Made by a program: the position numbers and the translations under genes
Notes under the pieces: generated by a model
The model's input: the letters and a program-made list of their open reading frames with translations, nothing else
The model's database searches: none
What the model was told of the DNA's origin: nothing
Shown: in pieces, positions 49,701 through 61,969 of the stretch
How positions within the stretch are numbered: the stretch's first letter is position 1
How the letters are laid out: every line of letters begins with the position of its first letter
From: Byssothecium circinans
Lineage: Eukaryota > Ascomycota > Dothideomycetes > Pleosporales > Massarinaceae
Length of the DNA stretch: 64,000 nucleotides
Assembly: GCA_010015675.1 (NCBI GenBank)
Contig: ML976980.1
Span: 97,173 to 161,172 of the forward strand
Reading direction: 5' to 3'

Positions 49701-51345
49701 GCCGAAGATTTCCTTTGGTCCTACGCGGGCTTTCTTAGCTGCTTTTTCGCGTTTGGTTTGATATTTATCGGGCATGGTTTTGTGTTCGCGGAACTTCATG
49801 ATGTATTTATCGGACTTGCGTTTGGGGCGACGTTCTTCTTCCTCGTCGTCTTCCTTTGAAGCTTCGTCATCGAGGTCATGTGCATCACCGTCCCTTTGAC
49901 GGACGAAATCAGCGCAAGCGTCGCGAACATCCTGTAGTTTAGGTCGTTCGAGCTTAAGACATAGATCCCGGAGATGCTCTTGTGTGACACTCTCGTTGAC
50001 CAGAAACTCGTCGATGCTATTTGAGCGGAGGGCGATGGGAAGCAGGGCAGCTTGTGAAAGAAGCTGCCTGCAAAACAAGAAGTGTTTGACTTCAGCGATC
50101 TCATCCAGGAGTTGGTCAACCTCATTGTCAGGAAGAGGATGTGTCTGCGCGTGAATTCCGACAGGGCCATTATCGGCATCGAAGTAGTAGCCAGTTGAGC
50201 GTTCGTATCGGATAGGTGTTTGAAGCCGGAGACGCATCTGTGCCCTTGTCTCCATCTCGATGGTGTTTGAACCCTTGGCATCAGCATTGTATTTTGAAGT
50301 CTCGTTGAGCTTCTTCGTTTCCGCGTTAGCCTTTTTGGCTCGTTTTTTCGCACTCTTTGAAAGGGTCTTTTCTGGTTCCTTCGTGGCGCCTTCGCTGTCT
50401 TTGTTGCTTGACGGCGACTCGGTTTCCTCAGATGCCGAGTCATCTTGGTCTTTAAGCATGAGGAAGAATTTGAGAAGATCGACATAGTTGTCCCTTTCGT
50501 ATCCAAAGACATCCTGCATCGGATCCCACTCCTCTCGCTCCTCGTCCGACATTTCCGAAAGGCGTTGTTGGTATGCCTGCTGCAAATACTTTTCCTCGCG
50601 CTTCTTATTCTCTTTAGCCTTCATAGCTCGATGATGGCCTTCGATCTCTTTCTGGTGACGCTTGAAGAGCAAAGACTCGAGCTTGACCTTCTTACTCTCG
50701 TTCTCGCGTTGAGATTCTTCTTCTTCCTGGCAGTGTTTGACCCAATCAAGCCACTCTTTCTGCTCGTACATGACTTCAGCGCCGCGTTTTCCGAGGCGTT
50801 CCAGAGCCTTGGCCATGACATGCTTCTCGTTCAGAAGCTTCGTCAAGTATTTTTCGTGCCCGTAGTCCATGTCGACGGCGTAGAAATGGCTGTGATGAAG
50901 CTTGCGAGCCTTAATGACACGTTCAAGCAGGACATATCTCTTGAAAATGTAGCCATGGAGCTGGCGCAGTACATCTTCTTCATCGACGTCTTTGAATTCC
51001 TGGACGACCAATGATGTTTTCGAGGTCGCAAGGTATGACGGAGGGTTCTCGGATAGTGTATCGAGCTCTGCGTTGCGTTTCTTATACCCGAGATACATAG
51101 CTGAACCTGTTAGTCCTCGAACGCTCAATGTTGCTTCTCCAGAGGGCCTTTGACTCTCTTCAATTCCTCAAGCATCCTGGAGGAATACTTAGGAATGAAA
51201 AACAAGTATGCATACCTTGACACTGTCTCGAATGAAAAGCACAAAGCCTCCCATCCAGCGATGTAGCCTCCTTATCACAAGGCGTCTGCCCGCTCAAGTC
51301 CGACAACAGCCTCGCTCTACAAATTCCTACCTCGTTCTCCGCCAT
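46764..51345 (-). CDS. Large fungal protein of unknown function, 1433 residues, five exons
   Basis: Model: exons 51345-51216, 51166-48116, 48036-47554, 47477-47089 and 47012-46764, all junctions in phase. Exon 1 carries Cys/His residues at 9, 23, 35, 38 and 42 (LSGQTPC then LCAFHSRQCQG), a possible metal site. It joins through a 49-bp intron (acceptor GAG) to IEESQRPSGEATLSVRGLTG. Conserved-looking blocks follow: YLGYKKRNAELDTL, RKLHHSHFYAVDMDYGHEKY, HFSVIAKDSSLFDAVELCRN, CLHHFFPAPKWTRFIGDLLR, and, after an acidic Glu/Asp-rich stretch, MARLRSAMKQQKDYDRSHIG and VFKHAWHMGDLSHNAL. Lys-rich segments suggest nuclear localisation. I know of similar large fungal proteins with a Cys-rich LCxFHSRQC-type head but not of any assigned function. 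Two open frames separated by introns could be mistaken for two genes. Confidence 0.78.
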
Positions 51346-52134
51346 AATGTCCAAAAGTTGAACCCGTATCGCTCTTCCGCACTCATTCACAGCTATTACG
51401 TTCAGTAATTTCCAGGCTCCTCGTACAGTTTTTGTGGTGTCGTGTGAACTATCCAAACCGAATTTCAAGATTATAGACTTCTCTCACAGATGATGCTGTT
51501 CTATGATATTCGGGTTCAGGAGAGGAAGATGAGAAAGTGGGATGGCATCTTGGACATATGTGGGGGACTCGAGCTGAAACGAAGTGCGGTGAACGGAAGC
51601 GTAACCCGCAGCTCTGATTGGTTGAGGATCTGTGAATGACGTGGGCGCGTCGAAAAAAGACCCCAACAACTACGAAGTCTCGTGATAGATATATCAATCA
51701 AGCACGCACCTCAAGTGCTGGGTGCGTGCGCTTGTACCATTCTTTCGAAAAATCATCTGAAGAGCATAAGGGCAAGTAATGCGTAGTGTCTTGTTTGAGC
51801 TTTTTTATTACACCTAGGTATAATAGCGCGGGACACGTAGTAGAGATTTACGCACACGCATGTTCCTTTACATAACATGTTCAACGAAAGAATGCCATGC
51901 TTCACTATTTATAGTTATGTCTTATCATTGCGCTATGTACACCGACTGTCCGTGCCAACGGCTCGCATGCTGTGCAAATCTAGGTATCACTATAATCTGT
52001 CACAATTGGACCAAACGTCGAAGGCCGTAAAGAAGCCCTTACCGAGTTCACGATGCTTCCACAGTTCCACTTATGCACCGGTCAACGCGACACCATGCAT
52101 ATTGAATTGGTATATCCTCCAACTCCCAGCACGC
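51346..52134. other. Intergenic stretch
   Basis: It holds the promoter of the large unknown-function gene (the frame upstream of its ATG is open to 51468 but has no ATG) and the 3' flank of CWC24. No other feature is supported. Confidence 0.5.
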
Positions 52135-53073
52135 TCAAGTTCCATCCCCATCCGCCTTTGCTGCTTCCTCCTCTGCCTTCTTCTTGTCCTCCCACTTCTG
52201 CTTCTTGTCCAGCAGTTTCTGTAGATTCCTCGCTCCATTAAACACGCCGTACGTTTTCGCACTACAATTCGCGCACGTCGGATCCTTTCGGTACCGTTTC
52301 AGCGCGCACGCCTCGCAGAAGTAGTGCCCGCATTTGGTGATGATTGGGGTTTTGTACGGCTTCTTGCAAATAATGCAAGCGAACGGTATCTTCTCCAGCA
52401 TCGCCAAATCCACACCGTCTTCATCCTTCTCCGCCCCGTCTCGTTTGGCAGAGGCGACAATTGTGCCTCCGGGCTTCTTACCCTTGCCTGACATCTCCCA
52501 TTCCTTGTCCAGCTTCCACCCTGCAGCATAGTCTTCACGAGCGTGCAGGAACTTGCAGTTGTCTCCAAAGCCGCAGAAACCCGTTTGTTTGTAATCTTTA
52601 CATACATCTGGCGTGTAGTCTGTCATGGTGACCATGCGCACATTTGTTGCCGACTTCTGTGGTCCGACCTTGCGCTCTGGCGCAATTGTCTCCTTCTCAC
52701 TAGTTGATGCAGGTTTTGGCATCGCGCGCGTTGTACCGAGGAGGCCCTTCTTGCTGAATGTGTCGTCCAACTTCTCCTCGTACCAGTCTGCGCTCTTGGT
52801 GGCGTCGTTGCTGGCTTCTATCACGGCGGAGCGGTCGGCCTCGTACTTTGTGGTGCCTTCAAAACCTGGGGTTTGCTGTTGGTCTGCTGTAGATGCCTTG
52901 AGCGCATTGCTATTGAGCTTCCGTTTCTTTACAACGCGGCCATCTTCGCCTTCGGCTTCGGAGCCAGAGGACGAGTCGGAATCGGAGCGCGGCGGCGGCG
53001 GTGCGGCTTTGCGGGGGGCTGTTTTTGCGCCTCGCTTTTTGAATTTCACGACAGGTACCGCTGTGTCGGCCAT
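52135..53073 (-). CDS. CWC24: Pre-mRNA splicing factor CWC24 (RNF113A homologue)
   Basis: A single exon of 312 residues with ATG start MADTAVPVVKFKKRGAKTAP. The disordered basic/Ser-rich head is followed by a CCCH zinc finger with spacing C-x8-C-x5-C-x3-H (CKDYKQTGFCGFGDNCKFLH). Then comes a C3HC4 RING finger (FACIICKKPYKTPIITKCGH, then YFCEACAL and DPTCANC). A charged helix (KLLDKKQKWEDKKKAEEEAA) ends the protein. CCCH plus RING in this order is diagnostic of Cwc24/RNF113A, a factor that acts at the 5' splice site during activation of the spliceosome. Length agrees with fungal orthologues. All zinc ligands are present. Confidence 0.92.
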   Translation of the reverse strand: MADTAVPVVKFKKRGAKTAPRKAAPPPPRSDSDSSSGSEAEGEDGRVVKKRKLNSNALKASTADQQQTPGFEGTTKYEADRSAVIEASNDATKSADWYEEKLDDTFSKKGLLGTTRAMPKPASTSEKETIAPERKVGPQKSATNVRMVTMTDYTPDVCKDYKQTGFCGFGDNCKFLHAREDYAAGWKLDKEWEMSGKGKKPGGTIVASAKRDGAEKDEDGVDLAMLEKIPFACIICKKPYKTPIITKCGHYFCEACALKRYRKDPTCANCSAKTYGVFNGARNLQKLLDKKQKWEDKKKAEEEAAKADGDGT

Positions 53074-54357
53074 GTTGTGTAGAGGTAAAGGTAGAGGTAG
53101 AGGTAGAGGCGAGCTGGGGCAGTTGTGGGGTTGTAACGTTCAAGTGTTCTGTTGGACCGTAGAAAGTTGGAGCCAAGAGATGGAAAGTGGCTGACAGATC
53201 ATTCACGTGATATGTGTGGCGCCATGGGTGTCATCCGAATATTGAAACGCTGGATCCGAACGGGAGGAAAGTTTCTGGGTCCTTGAACACGTCACAAGCC
53301 TTGTCGGCTGTCTCAAACATGAGCGTACGAAGAAGGGTTAAGTGGTAGGGCAGTGCCGATGCCGCCATCCCGAGCCGTCAACGTCCATGTCGTCAGTGCT
53401 GGATTGATGCGCTCCCACTGCCCATGTCCCTTCGTTGACTCATCCAGCGCTCAAGTGTATGCTAGTGCATATAAACAAAACATCAAGACTCATCTGTCAG
53501 TGACTCAGTGTTTGGTGTTCACATGCAACTAGGATGGTGGCGCCCCTTTCCGGGTTTTCTACCAGCAACATTGCGTCGTGTGCCGACCGCGTCACTCCAA
53601 TCGCGGGCGTGGACATGCCTCTGTTTACGGCGCCGCGCGACGGGCGAGTTATCCAATGTACTGTAGTTCATGTGGTGATGATGTAGGTGTATGCGCAGGG
53701 GAATCGCTGTGGGCCAATTGTCAACTGTGTTGATTGTTGTGCGTGTTGTGGTGCATCAACCATCAACAGAGCGGAGAGTGGAACCCTGCAAGCACGCGCA
53801 CGGATGCTCATCTCGTCGATGCAATAATAACACCAGCGCCGACGCCCTCTTTCGCCTGTCCGTCCGCTCTGGCTGTCCCAGCGTGTCACGCCGTTCTTTC
53901 TCTTCTTCTCTTGTCTTCTCTTCGTATCTCTTAAGCGCTCAACTTGAGGCTTCCGAGGTTGTGGAGAGTGTTCCAGTGCTGCTGCAGCAACCGCCTCCCT
54001 GGCGCCCCTCAACCAGACGTCTTGACGCCTGCATCGCTTCGCCTACCGCCTGCCTGTCCTTCCCCGACAGCCACAGCCGCAGCCAGAACTCAAGACACAC
54101 AACCCCTCCCACCTCCAACCGTGTTCCTCTGTACCGAATTATCCGGCGCTCGACTCTCCCTTCGCTTCTCCCCTTCGCTCCACCGTCCCCTCCCTGCTGT
54201 CTAATCGCTATTCTTCACGCGCCTCGCCTATCAACAACCCGCCCTCCTACCTCCGACTGCGCACAACACCACGCCGACAAGCCCCGAGCTAGGTCCACGA
54301 GAGGAGGGCGCAACACCAGGCAATGGGAAACTAGGCGGTCGGCCGGCAGAACTACTA
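53074..54357. promoter_or_regulatory. Divergent promoter and long pyrimidine-rich leader of the ApsA-like gene
   Basis: From about 53870 to 54357 the plus strand is very rich in C and T, with several short upstream frames, as expected for a long leader of the ApsA-like gene. No separate gene is supported; frames at 53691-54470 are leader shadows. Confidence 0.4.
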
Positions 54358-57300
54358 ATGGCAACAGCGAACCTACCGCCCGGCGCATATGCCGTGGAGG
54401 ATCACAATGGCCTGGACCCGTTCGTGGCGAGTCCACACGACGCTCACCGCCAGCGCTACTCCGCCTTTGATAACTCACAGTTTTCGCTCTACCTCAATGG
54501 CTCTCCGGCACAGGCAAAGAAGGCGCTCCAGGCACATCTCGCCGAGACGACGCGGAGATTGCAGGAAACATCACACCTAGGCAATGCGCTTGTCCAGCAG
54601 AGGAAGGAACTAGAGGAAAAGCTGAACGAGGTGGACAAGCAGGAGGCAGACACCGACATCGGCCCAGAGCTGCGTTCTCGCCTGGCCGAGCTCGAGAAGG
54701 AATTCAACGAGGTCGGCAGGGAGACTGCGCGCGCCTTTCTCCCCAAGTCTCGCGTACCGAGCGGAGAGTCCGATGCCACGGCGGGCGCTTCAGTATACAC
54801 CAGCGAAGCCCAGCACTCACCCTCCAAGGTCAGCGTCCCGTCTCGGAAGCAGCGCAACCAGCAACCCAGCCGCATAAACGACATCGCGCTTGCCACCGAA
54901 ATCTCCACTTCCTTGCTGGCTCAACTCAAGGACCTACAGGCTGTCCTTCTCGAAAAAGATGAAGCCCTCAAGGCGGCCAACCTGGATCGGTCGCAGCTCG
55001 AGATCGAGGTGGAAGGTCTCTCGCAGCGGATGCGGACCTTGGACGAGAGTGAATCTAGGCTCAAGGACGTGAATTGGAATTTGGAAACTCAGGTCCGCGA
55101 ATTCGAAGCACAATCTAAGGCTGCTGCCGACAAGGAGCATCGTCTGAACCACAATCTCAACCTTGCCAAATCTGAGAAATCGGCACTGGAGCGGGACTTT
55201 GAAGAGTTGAAGCAACAGTATGCTAAGCTCAATGATGACCAGAGCTTTCGGTACAAGCAGCACGAGACAGAGCTCTCCGGCCTTCGACGCAATGTGAGCA
55301 TGGGAGAGTCGGAGAGGAGCGCCCTGCAACGCAAGGTGGAAGAACTAGCCACACAGAACCAGGAGCTTGCAAAAGCTGTCGCATATCGCTTGCGATCCGA
55401 CGAGCAGGCCTCTGGCGAGGAGACATCTCCGGATGAAGGCGTGGACGAAGGCAACACCATTACCCCTGAGCATTCACCTCCTGCTTCGCCCACTAAGGCT
55501 ACCCCTCGGCATGGTCAGCTCGAGTCTGAAACGCTCAAACACTCACTTCATCACGCGCATCGTATGATCCAGCAGCTCAAGAACAACATCCATCGGGAGA
55601 AGACGGAGAAGATGGAGCTCAAGCGCATGTTGCAGGATGCCCGCGATGAGCTCGAGACAAACCGCAATGCTCTCAACGGACCTGGTAGTGCGAGCAAACG
55701 CAGAAAGAATGACAAGGACATCTTCAAGAAGCCTGCGCGACCTGATCGATTGGGTGCTCTGCGAACTGGCAGCGAGGAGATTGTCGTGGATGATGACGAG
55801 TGGGAAGAGCAAGACGGTGTGCCCGCCACGCCAAGCCGACGGCCTAAACAAGTAGATGTGGTGCCTGGCGCGTTTCCTGGCGGATTCAGCTCCGCCGCTG
55901 AGACTAGTGCGAATGAAGGCTTCGAGACCGCCAACGAGACCTCTGATGCCGCTTTCGAGACTGCCAATGAGCGTGGCGGCACAACAACCGAAACGGACGC
56001 CTTCCAGACGGGTGCAGAGACGCTAGATGGCGACAGCAGTGATGACCTGACCGAGACTGAAGGCGGGCCATCAATGGGAACTGTTCGCTACCGGCCATCT
56101 TCTCAATCCATGTCGGAGCATCGGGATTCTTACGAGAGCACTGCCTCTACATCTGGTGATGAGTGGGATACCAAGGAAGTGCAGACACCTGTTCAACCGC
56201 AACATCCACGCTACCGACTCAAAGTCCGGCAAGGATATCGTCGCTCGACACCACGAGGTGCACAAGATATTTTCCCTGATACCCCTCCTGCAGTCAAGGA
56301 CTCGCCAGCTAGTTTCGCTAGCCATAGCAACAATACTACTCCGCTGCAAGGCCAGAGTCTGCTAGCGGAGCTTGGTGCTTTGAGTGCTGGCGAGAGCGAA
56401 GACGGGAGTGTGGCTGATGGTACACCAAGCCGTTCTAGCTTGCTTTCCCCTGAATCATCCCCTGAAGCTCTTCGAAAACCGTCCCGATCGCCTCTGCAAA
56501 CGTTCCAACTGCCCAGGCCGGTGATGGTGGACTCGGGTGTAATGACAGAGCCATGGGAACCGACAACCATTCCAGCACCGATACAGAGCATTGAGAAATC
56601 TTCCATTTGGTCGCAAGATACTCAACCTAAGGCTGCTCTCCCCCCTTCGCTGCATATTTCCTCGGTTGCTACGCAGGACACTACACCGGAAGCTGTACCA
56701 AAGCCTTCTTTGCATCTCGCGAACCTGTCCTACCAGGGAACAGAACCTCGATCTGCTCCTCAACCTTCATTGCAGAGGTCTACACTCTCTTCTCAGGGTA
56801 CAGAACCGCAGTCTGCTCCTCGACCTTCTTTCCAGAGATCTGTCTTGTCATCCCAGGATACGGTTCCCAGGAGTATTCCTCTACCCTCACTGCAGATGAG
56901 TCCGTTCTTCAGACAGGAAACAGAACCTCTTGTGCCGACACCACACGCACTCAACATGTCGTCTGTCTCCTCGCAAGGCACGATACCTCAAAGCGTTCCG
57001 CGCCCTTCTTTTGCTCTGTCATCATTCTCTCAAGACACAATACCGCAGTCTGTACCCCAACCCACATTCGCCATGTCTTCGCATTCAACACAAGGAACAG
57101 ACCCAACTTCTCCAGTTGTGGAACGACAAGCACCTTTGTCGCTGAATGTGTCATCCGTCACTAGACAGGCGACAGAGCCGAAGGACTCACACTCGACGAG
57201 TGCGTTAGCAACAGTGCCTTTAGTAGCTGCAGGACTATCCACGCAGATGACAGAACCGAAGGAGACGGCCTCGAGGAATATTCAGTCGCAAGAAGTGCCT

Positions 57301-59811
57301 AGGCATGCTGAATTGGGTATGGCATCTCTGTCTAGCCAAGCAACTGTGCCGAGCAAACCTCGTTTATCTCCGTTGAGTATGTCTGGATTATTTTCACAGA
57401 CAACTGGACCACTTGAATGGGCCCGGCCAGCAGTCCCACAGCTGTCAACGCTGTCTACTCAAGATACAGAGCCGGTAGCGTTCACCAGGGCAACGCCACA
57501 ATTATCAATGCTCTCAAGCCAGTCTACAGACCCCGTAACGATTTCCAGGGCAGCAGCACAGTTATCGACACTGTCAAGCCTATCTACGGACCCCGTAGAG
57601 GTTTCCAGGCCAGCAGCCCAACTATCAACAGTTCACAGTCAAATTACAGAGCCCGTAGAGACTCCACGACCCGGGCCCCCACGCTTCTCATCGGTTTCGT
57701 CTCAAGTGACAGAGCCAGTACGACAAGCTCTACCACCCGTGCCGAGCTTTTCAGGCGTTTCACATCAGCATACATTGCCTCTAGATGTACCTAGACGACC
57801 TGCACCGGCTGTATCTACAGTCGTTGTCCAGGACACGGAGCCTATTGAGCCGCACGTGGCGCCGCAGCCCGCAAATGGATTCTCCGATGTCACAGTCTTC
57901 CAAGATTCACAGCCAGAGTCGCCTACGCTTCCGCCATTCTTGCCAAGTCCCAGCAGACCGTCCACTGCTCGTCGCGTGCCACTCCCTACGCTTGCCTTCT
58001 CACACATCACCTCTAGGGAGACGGAGCCATCCATCCCGTCGAGACCAACCACTGCTCACCGCACAGTTCCACTGCCTTTTCCGGTTTCTGCACCATCGGA
58101 TAAGATCACATTCCGTGACGCCTCAACAGAACCTCTTCGGCCCAGTAGTAGAGACGAACGTGTGCCTTTGGGAGTTATTGCCTCCAATATCGTACAGAAG
58201 GACCGTGGCCTGAGTGACGGGCGGTCGTCGCCAGCCAAACAGACTAGGACACCGATGGCCGACGGAGGCACTCAAACAATGGTGTCTTCGGAGCAAATCG
58301 ACCGGCTGCTGTTAGCAAGGAGCAGCCAGCGTCACTCTGGTACCATTGCAACCGCTGATGTCGAAAAGGCCATTTCCCCTCCGGCTTCACCAAGTAGATG
58401 GAACTCGAATGATGCCAATCGCGCCTCTCGGCGCCCTGGCAGCTCTTCAAGTGCTCGCTCTCGCGTGGAAATGCCGCCCCTTCCTCCCGATCACAAAGAA
58501 GTTATTGCCGCTGCCTCGCTGAAGTCTTCAAGTTTGCCCCCACCGGCCGCTCCTGGAAGCATGGCCCCGCCCCTTATGCCAGCATCCGCGTACAAGAAGC
58601 GGCCACAGACTCCGACTATCAAGACCACAGCTGCGGCGTCTACTCCCAAGACAGGTGGCACAACACCTCGTGTACTTGGCAGACCACCATCGCAGTCTCG
58701 CAGTGGTGCCGCATCGCCTGCCACTCGTCGGTCGTCTATGTCATCTTTCAGCTCTGAACTTGACCAACGATTCAATATCGCAGGAATGGCTTCTTTCGGC
58801 CAGTCCGGCCTAGATGGTAAGGTTGATCCACGCATGATTCAAGCCATAACGCAGACAATGTTTGGCGAGTTCATGTGGAAGTACACACGCAAGGCCGGTG
58901 GTGGAGGGATCTCTGGAACCCGTCACCGTCGCTATTTCTGGATCCACCCCTTTACTCGAACGCTGTATTGGAGCAAAGAAGGTCCCAATCGCGGACCGAA
59001 TCAAATGAATGCGAAGAGTGTGGCGATTGAGTCGGTGCACTCAGTTGCGGACAACAACCCTCTACCTCCAGGTCTCCATGAGAGGAGCATAGTCATAACT
59101 ACACCTGGTCGCACAGTGCAATTTACTGCGACGACAAGTCAACGCCACGACACGTGGATGAATGCACTTCTCTATCTTCTCCAGAAGACTGACGAGTCCG
59201 CGGATGATCAGAAATCAGAGGCGGCGGACGAGATCCAAAACGAGTTCAATGGTGGACTTCGGAGCTCATCGCGACAGACTGGCCGGTCAAGAGTATCCTA
59301 TGCGACGCTCACAAGCCGTCGCACAGCCTCCCCGGCTCACACACAATATCCTACGCTGAGGCAGTCAAGTGTGACACCTAATCGGCCTACTTCGACTGAC
59401 CCAGCGCAAGAGTCAGGTTCGGGACGCTTGAGCACCATGTTCCGTTCTAGATCGAGCATGCGGGGCTCCTTTTCGAGCCGATTCAGCAAAGCTAGTGTGC
59501 TCGAGGCTAGTGCCACGTACGAGGAACCAAACAGCGCCACAACAAATCTTGGCCATGACCTTGTATCGCCGGCCGCCAGGTCCGATGGGTTTGGGATGGA
59601 AGACGTGAGGGCGTGTTGCAATGGTAGGCACCACCTTGGGTCTCTCCCGCGCAAACACAAACACTAAACTTGCCTAGGAAAACATCACCTACATGAGCTT
59701 CCCCATCAGCACAGCACGAGGAGTCGCCAGAAAACGAGCTCACGTCCCTCGATAATTGGCTCCATGAGCTCGCGATCACATTCTCGTGCAGAGTCATATG
59801 GTGCATCCTAA
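54358..59811 (+). CDS. apsA: ApsA/NUM1-like nuclear-positioning cortical anchor protein with PH domain
   Basis: Model: exon 1 54358-59623, exon 2 59678-59811, 1799 residues. The 54-bp intron (GTAGGC donor, CACTAAAC branch, CCTAG acceptor) replaces an early stop at 59667. It joins VRACCNG to KHHLHELPHQHSTRSRQKTS, the usual His/Arg/Ser-rich tail. Residues about 40-440 contain long coiled coils (QQRKELEEKLNEVDKQEADT; LEIEVEGLSQRMRTLDESES). About 744-1260 carry 20 or more degenerate repeats around S-x3-SQ-x-TEP. A Mcp5-type PH domain spans about 1501-1612 (FGEFMWKYTRKAGG, RHRRYFWIHPFTRTLYWSKE). ApsA/Num1 proteins bind the plasma membrane through PH and anchor dynein, mitochondria and the cell cortex to position nuclei. 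Confidence 0.9.
56587..58140 (+). repeat. Degenerate protein-coding tandem repeat array in the ApsA-like gene
   Basis: Some 20-23 units of about 18-25 codons, each centred on a core such as LSSQGTEP, LSTQDTEP or VSSQVTEP followed by a Pro-rich linker. Divergence between copies is high, so the array is old, apart from a few similar neighbours (for example QLSTLSTQDTEPV, QLSMLSSQSTDPV and QLSTLSSLSTDPV). Confidence 0.85.
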
Positions 59812-59911
59812 GCCTCATCACTCACCTACCTCATCATCCATCCTTCAAGCATTTCTATCCTACGTCTTCTCGTTGGCAGCGCCATAAACCAGCTTTTCCA
59901 GTCTGACTGAC

Positions 59912-60256
59912 ATGTCAAATTTCTTTCCTTTAGTCTCAAATACGCAGCCGGCGCCATTGCAGTCTCCCTGTCCTCGAAATTCGCATTCGGTAACGGCCTC
60001 TCCTTTGTCTCTATCTCTCCGGCTCTCGGTTCTGGGAAGCGTTTTCTCCGTCTGGGTGCGCTTGAAACAGCCTAAATCTGATTGGGGCTTTGGGAGCAAT
60101 TTGTGGAGGTGGCGTTCTGCGACGAAGAAATGGGCAGGTGAGCTCGTGGGGAAGATCGAATGGGGCTGGGCCTTCAACAAGAACAACAACAACACTACTG
60201 AGATGCCCGCTTCTTCTTCGACGTCGACTGAGAAAGCGAAGAAGAAGCATACTTGA
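59912..60256 (+). CDS. Doubtful small ORF, 114 residues
   Basis: An ATG frame starting MSNFFPLVSNTQPAPLQSPC, with a possible hydrophobic segment (LSLRLSVLGSVFSVWVRL) and a Trp/Lys-rich second half (DWGFGSNLWRWRSATKKWAG). The tail is Ser/Thr/Lys-rich. The second half looks coding. The minus strand is also open over 59860-60195 and ends with protein-like FDMSVRLEKLVYGAANEKT, but has no ATG. At most one is likely real. No family recognised. Confidence 0.38.
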   Translation: MSNFFPLVSNTQPAPLQSPCPRNSHSVTASPLSLSLRLSVLGSVFSVWVRLKQPKSDWGFGSNLWRWRSATKKWAGELVGKIEWGWAFNKNNNNTTEMPASSSTSTEKAKKKHT

Positions 60257-61969
60257 CGAGTCTCCTTTGGTACTCTGTCTACCAGTCTTTTATCCCCGCT
60301 CTCTTATTGGGGAAACCTTTTCCTTGACACTCTCACATTCACATAATCGTTGTGGTCCTTTTTCTCCTTTTAGCGTTATCATACTCAGCTTCCTTTTCGT
60401 TTCCTTCGCTTGCTTTTTCAAGTGTGTGCTCCTTTAGGTAGTATTTGTTTTGTAAGGGGACTGTATTTAGTCCCTGTGCCATAATGTTTGTTTTTACTCT
60501 AGTGGAGGGAGGTTGACCTTTTTGGAGAGGAGGACAGCGTCGAATGTGCGTTTGTTTGGGCGAGCGGTCTGTTCAGTGGTGCACTATGGTGTGTGTGTGT
60601 GTGTGTGTGTGTGCGATAGCATGAAATGGAAAGAAAGATATAAATTGCATAAAGCTATAATAACGTGAAGTACTGTCAAACCACCCACGCTATTAACTTA
60701 GGTACCTGAATTTGGCTATATTATTACTAATTGAGGCGTACACCAGATCAAAGGCAGCACAACCTAAGCACCCTCAGATGGAGTAGCTGTCTATTTCGGA
60801 TTGATTGAAGAACCCATCAACTGCAACAGAGCTGGAAGGGCTAGCATATGAACGATGACATAGAGGAAACGTCCCTTGCTAGAGGGCACTCACACAGCTA
60901 CAGAAGAGAAGAAAAGTATGTCCTGCCATAGGCTTCGGGCGTTCCATTGCACCCAGAGCAGGAATAGGTAGAAGCGGGCGCGATACTTGGCTCTATAATC
61001 ACAAAGAGCAACAATAGCCTTATGAAAGAGGAGGAGGGTCATTAACTAGACGTCATCTTTTGGACCTCTGGGGTGTCAACTCCGTAATAGGCGTTAGTAT
61101 GGTACGTCCAAGTCCGAGGAGAGATATCGAAGCTCTTTCTATATCGATGGGCGTTATTACCACGATAGGCAATGGTGCAGGAAATGCTAGAGAAATTACA
61201 GATGCCAACGAAAGGAGTGTAAGGTACACCTCACTGATCCTCCTTCCTTCCTTCTTAGGAGTTCAGTTAAATTTTTGAAGGCGAAGCGAAGGTAGAAGCG
61301 CTAGATCATGTCAAGAGGCTATGCTTCACGAACCAGACGACTGAGCTGTGTGGTTGAAACCTAGCTCGACGGTGTCTAATTAAAAAGCGCAGTCTGGAGC
61401 GTGGAAATGGATAGGGAAGACGATAACGACGACGTCGATGACGCGCGAGAACTAGAAGGGAAGGATGGAAGACGAAGGAGCATCTCGTATTCATAGAACA
61501 CGGCTATTGGTGGTGCTTAGCATCTACTTGCGAAAGTCATGGTTTACACCGATAGCGCTATACCGCAAACCGTGTCTCGTGTCTATTCTAGGGAATGCCA
61601 TTATGTGGGTTAAAAAAGGTTCCTCGCTCCCACAAGTTCACAAACTACCATTGTTCCATGTGTTAGAAATTATGAACGTAGGATAGGGAGCTGAAGTAGT
61701 CCTGGACAGTTCGATATACATGCATGCATGAATGGCTAACGTATAAAAGTCCATTAGATGACTCGATAGACCGAGATATTTCCCCCAACTAGGGACTGAC
61801 ACCGCGCATTCATCTTTGCAGTTCAAATATGCGCCGACTCGTGTTGGCTAAAACACCGCTGCAGGAACTGTAGAGTTTTCCCTATCTCGGTGGAAACGAT
61901 TTGTTTCTCAAATGACATGGAATTCACGTACAATTGGGTAACAACTGGGAAGAGGATAGTATCTTCATG
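60257..61969. other. Gene-poor stretch
   Basis: No supported gene between the ApsA-side ORFs and the lectin-like relic. Frames are short and of random composition. It contains the (GT)12 microsatellite. Confidence 0.5.
60589..60612 (+). repeat. (GT)12 microsatellite
   Basis: A perfect dinucleotide run in intergenic DNA. Confidence 0.9.

Noticed and set aside
53691..54470. 259-codon frame before the ApsA-like gene
   Set aside because: Lies in the pyrimidine-rich leader and overlaps the ApsA-like start in another frame.
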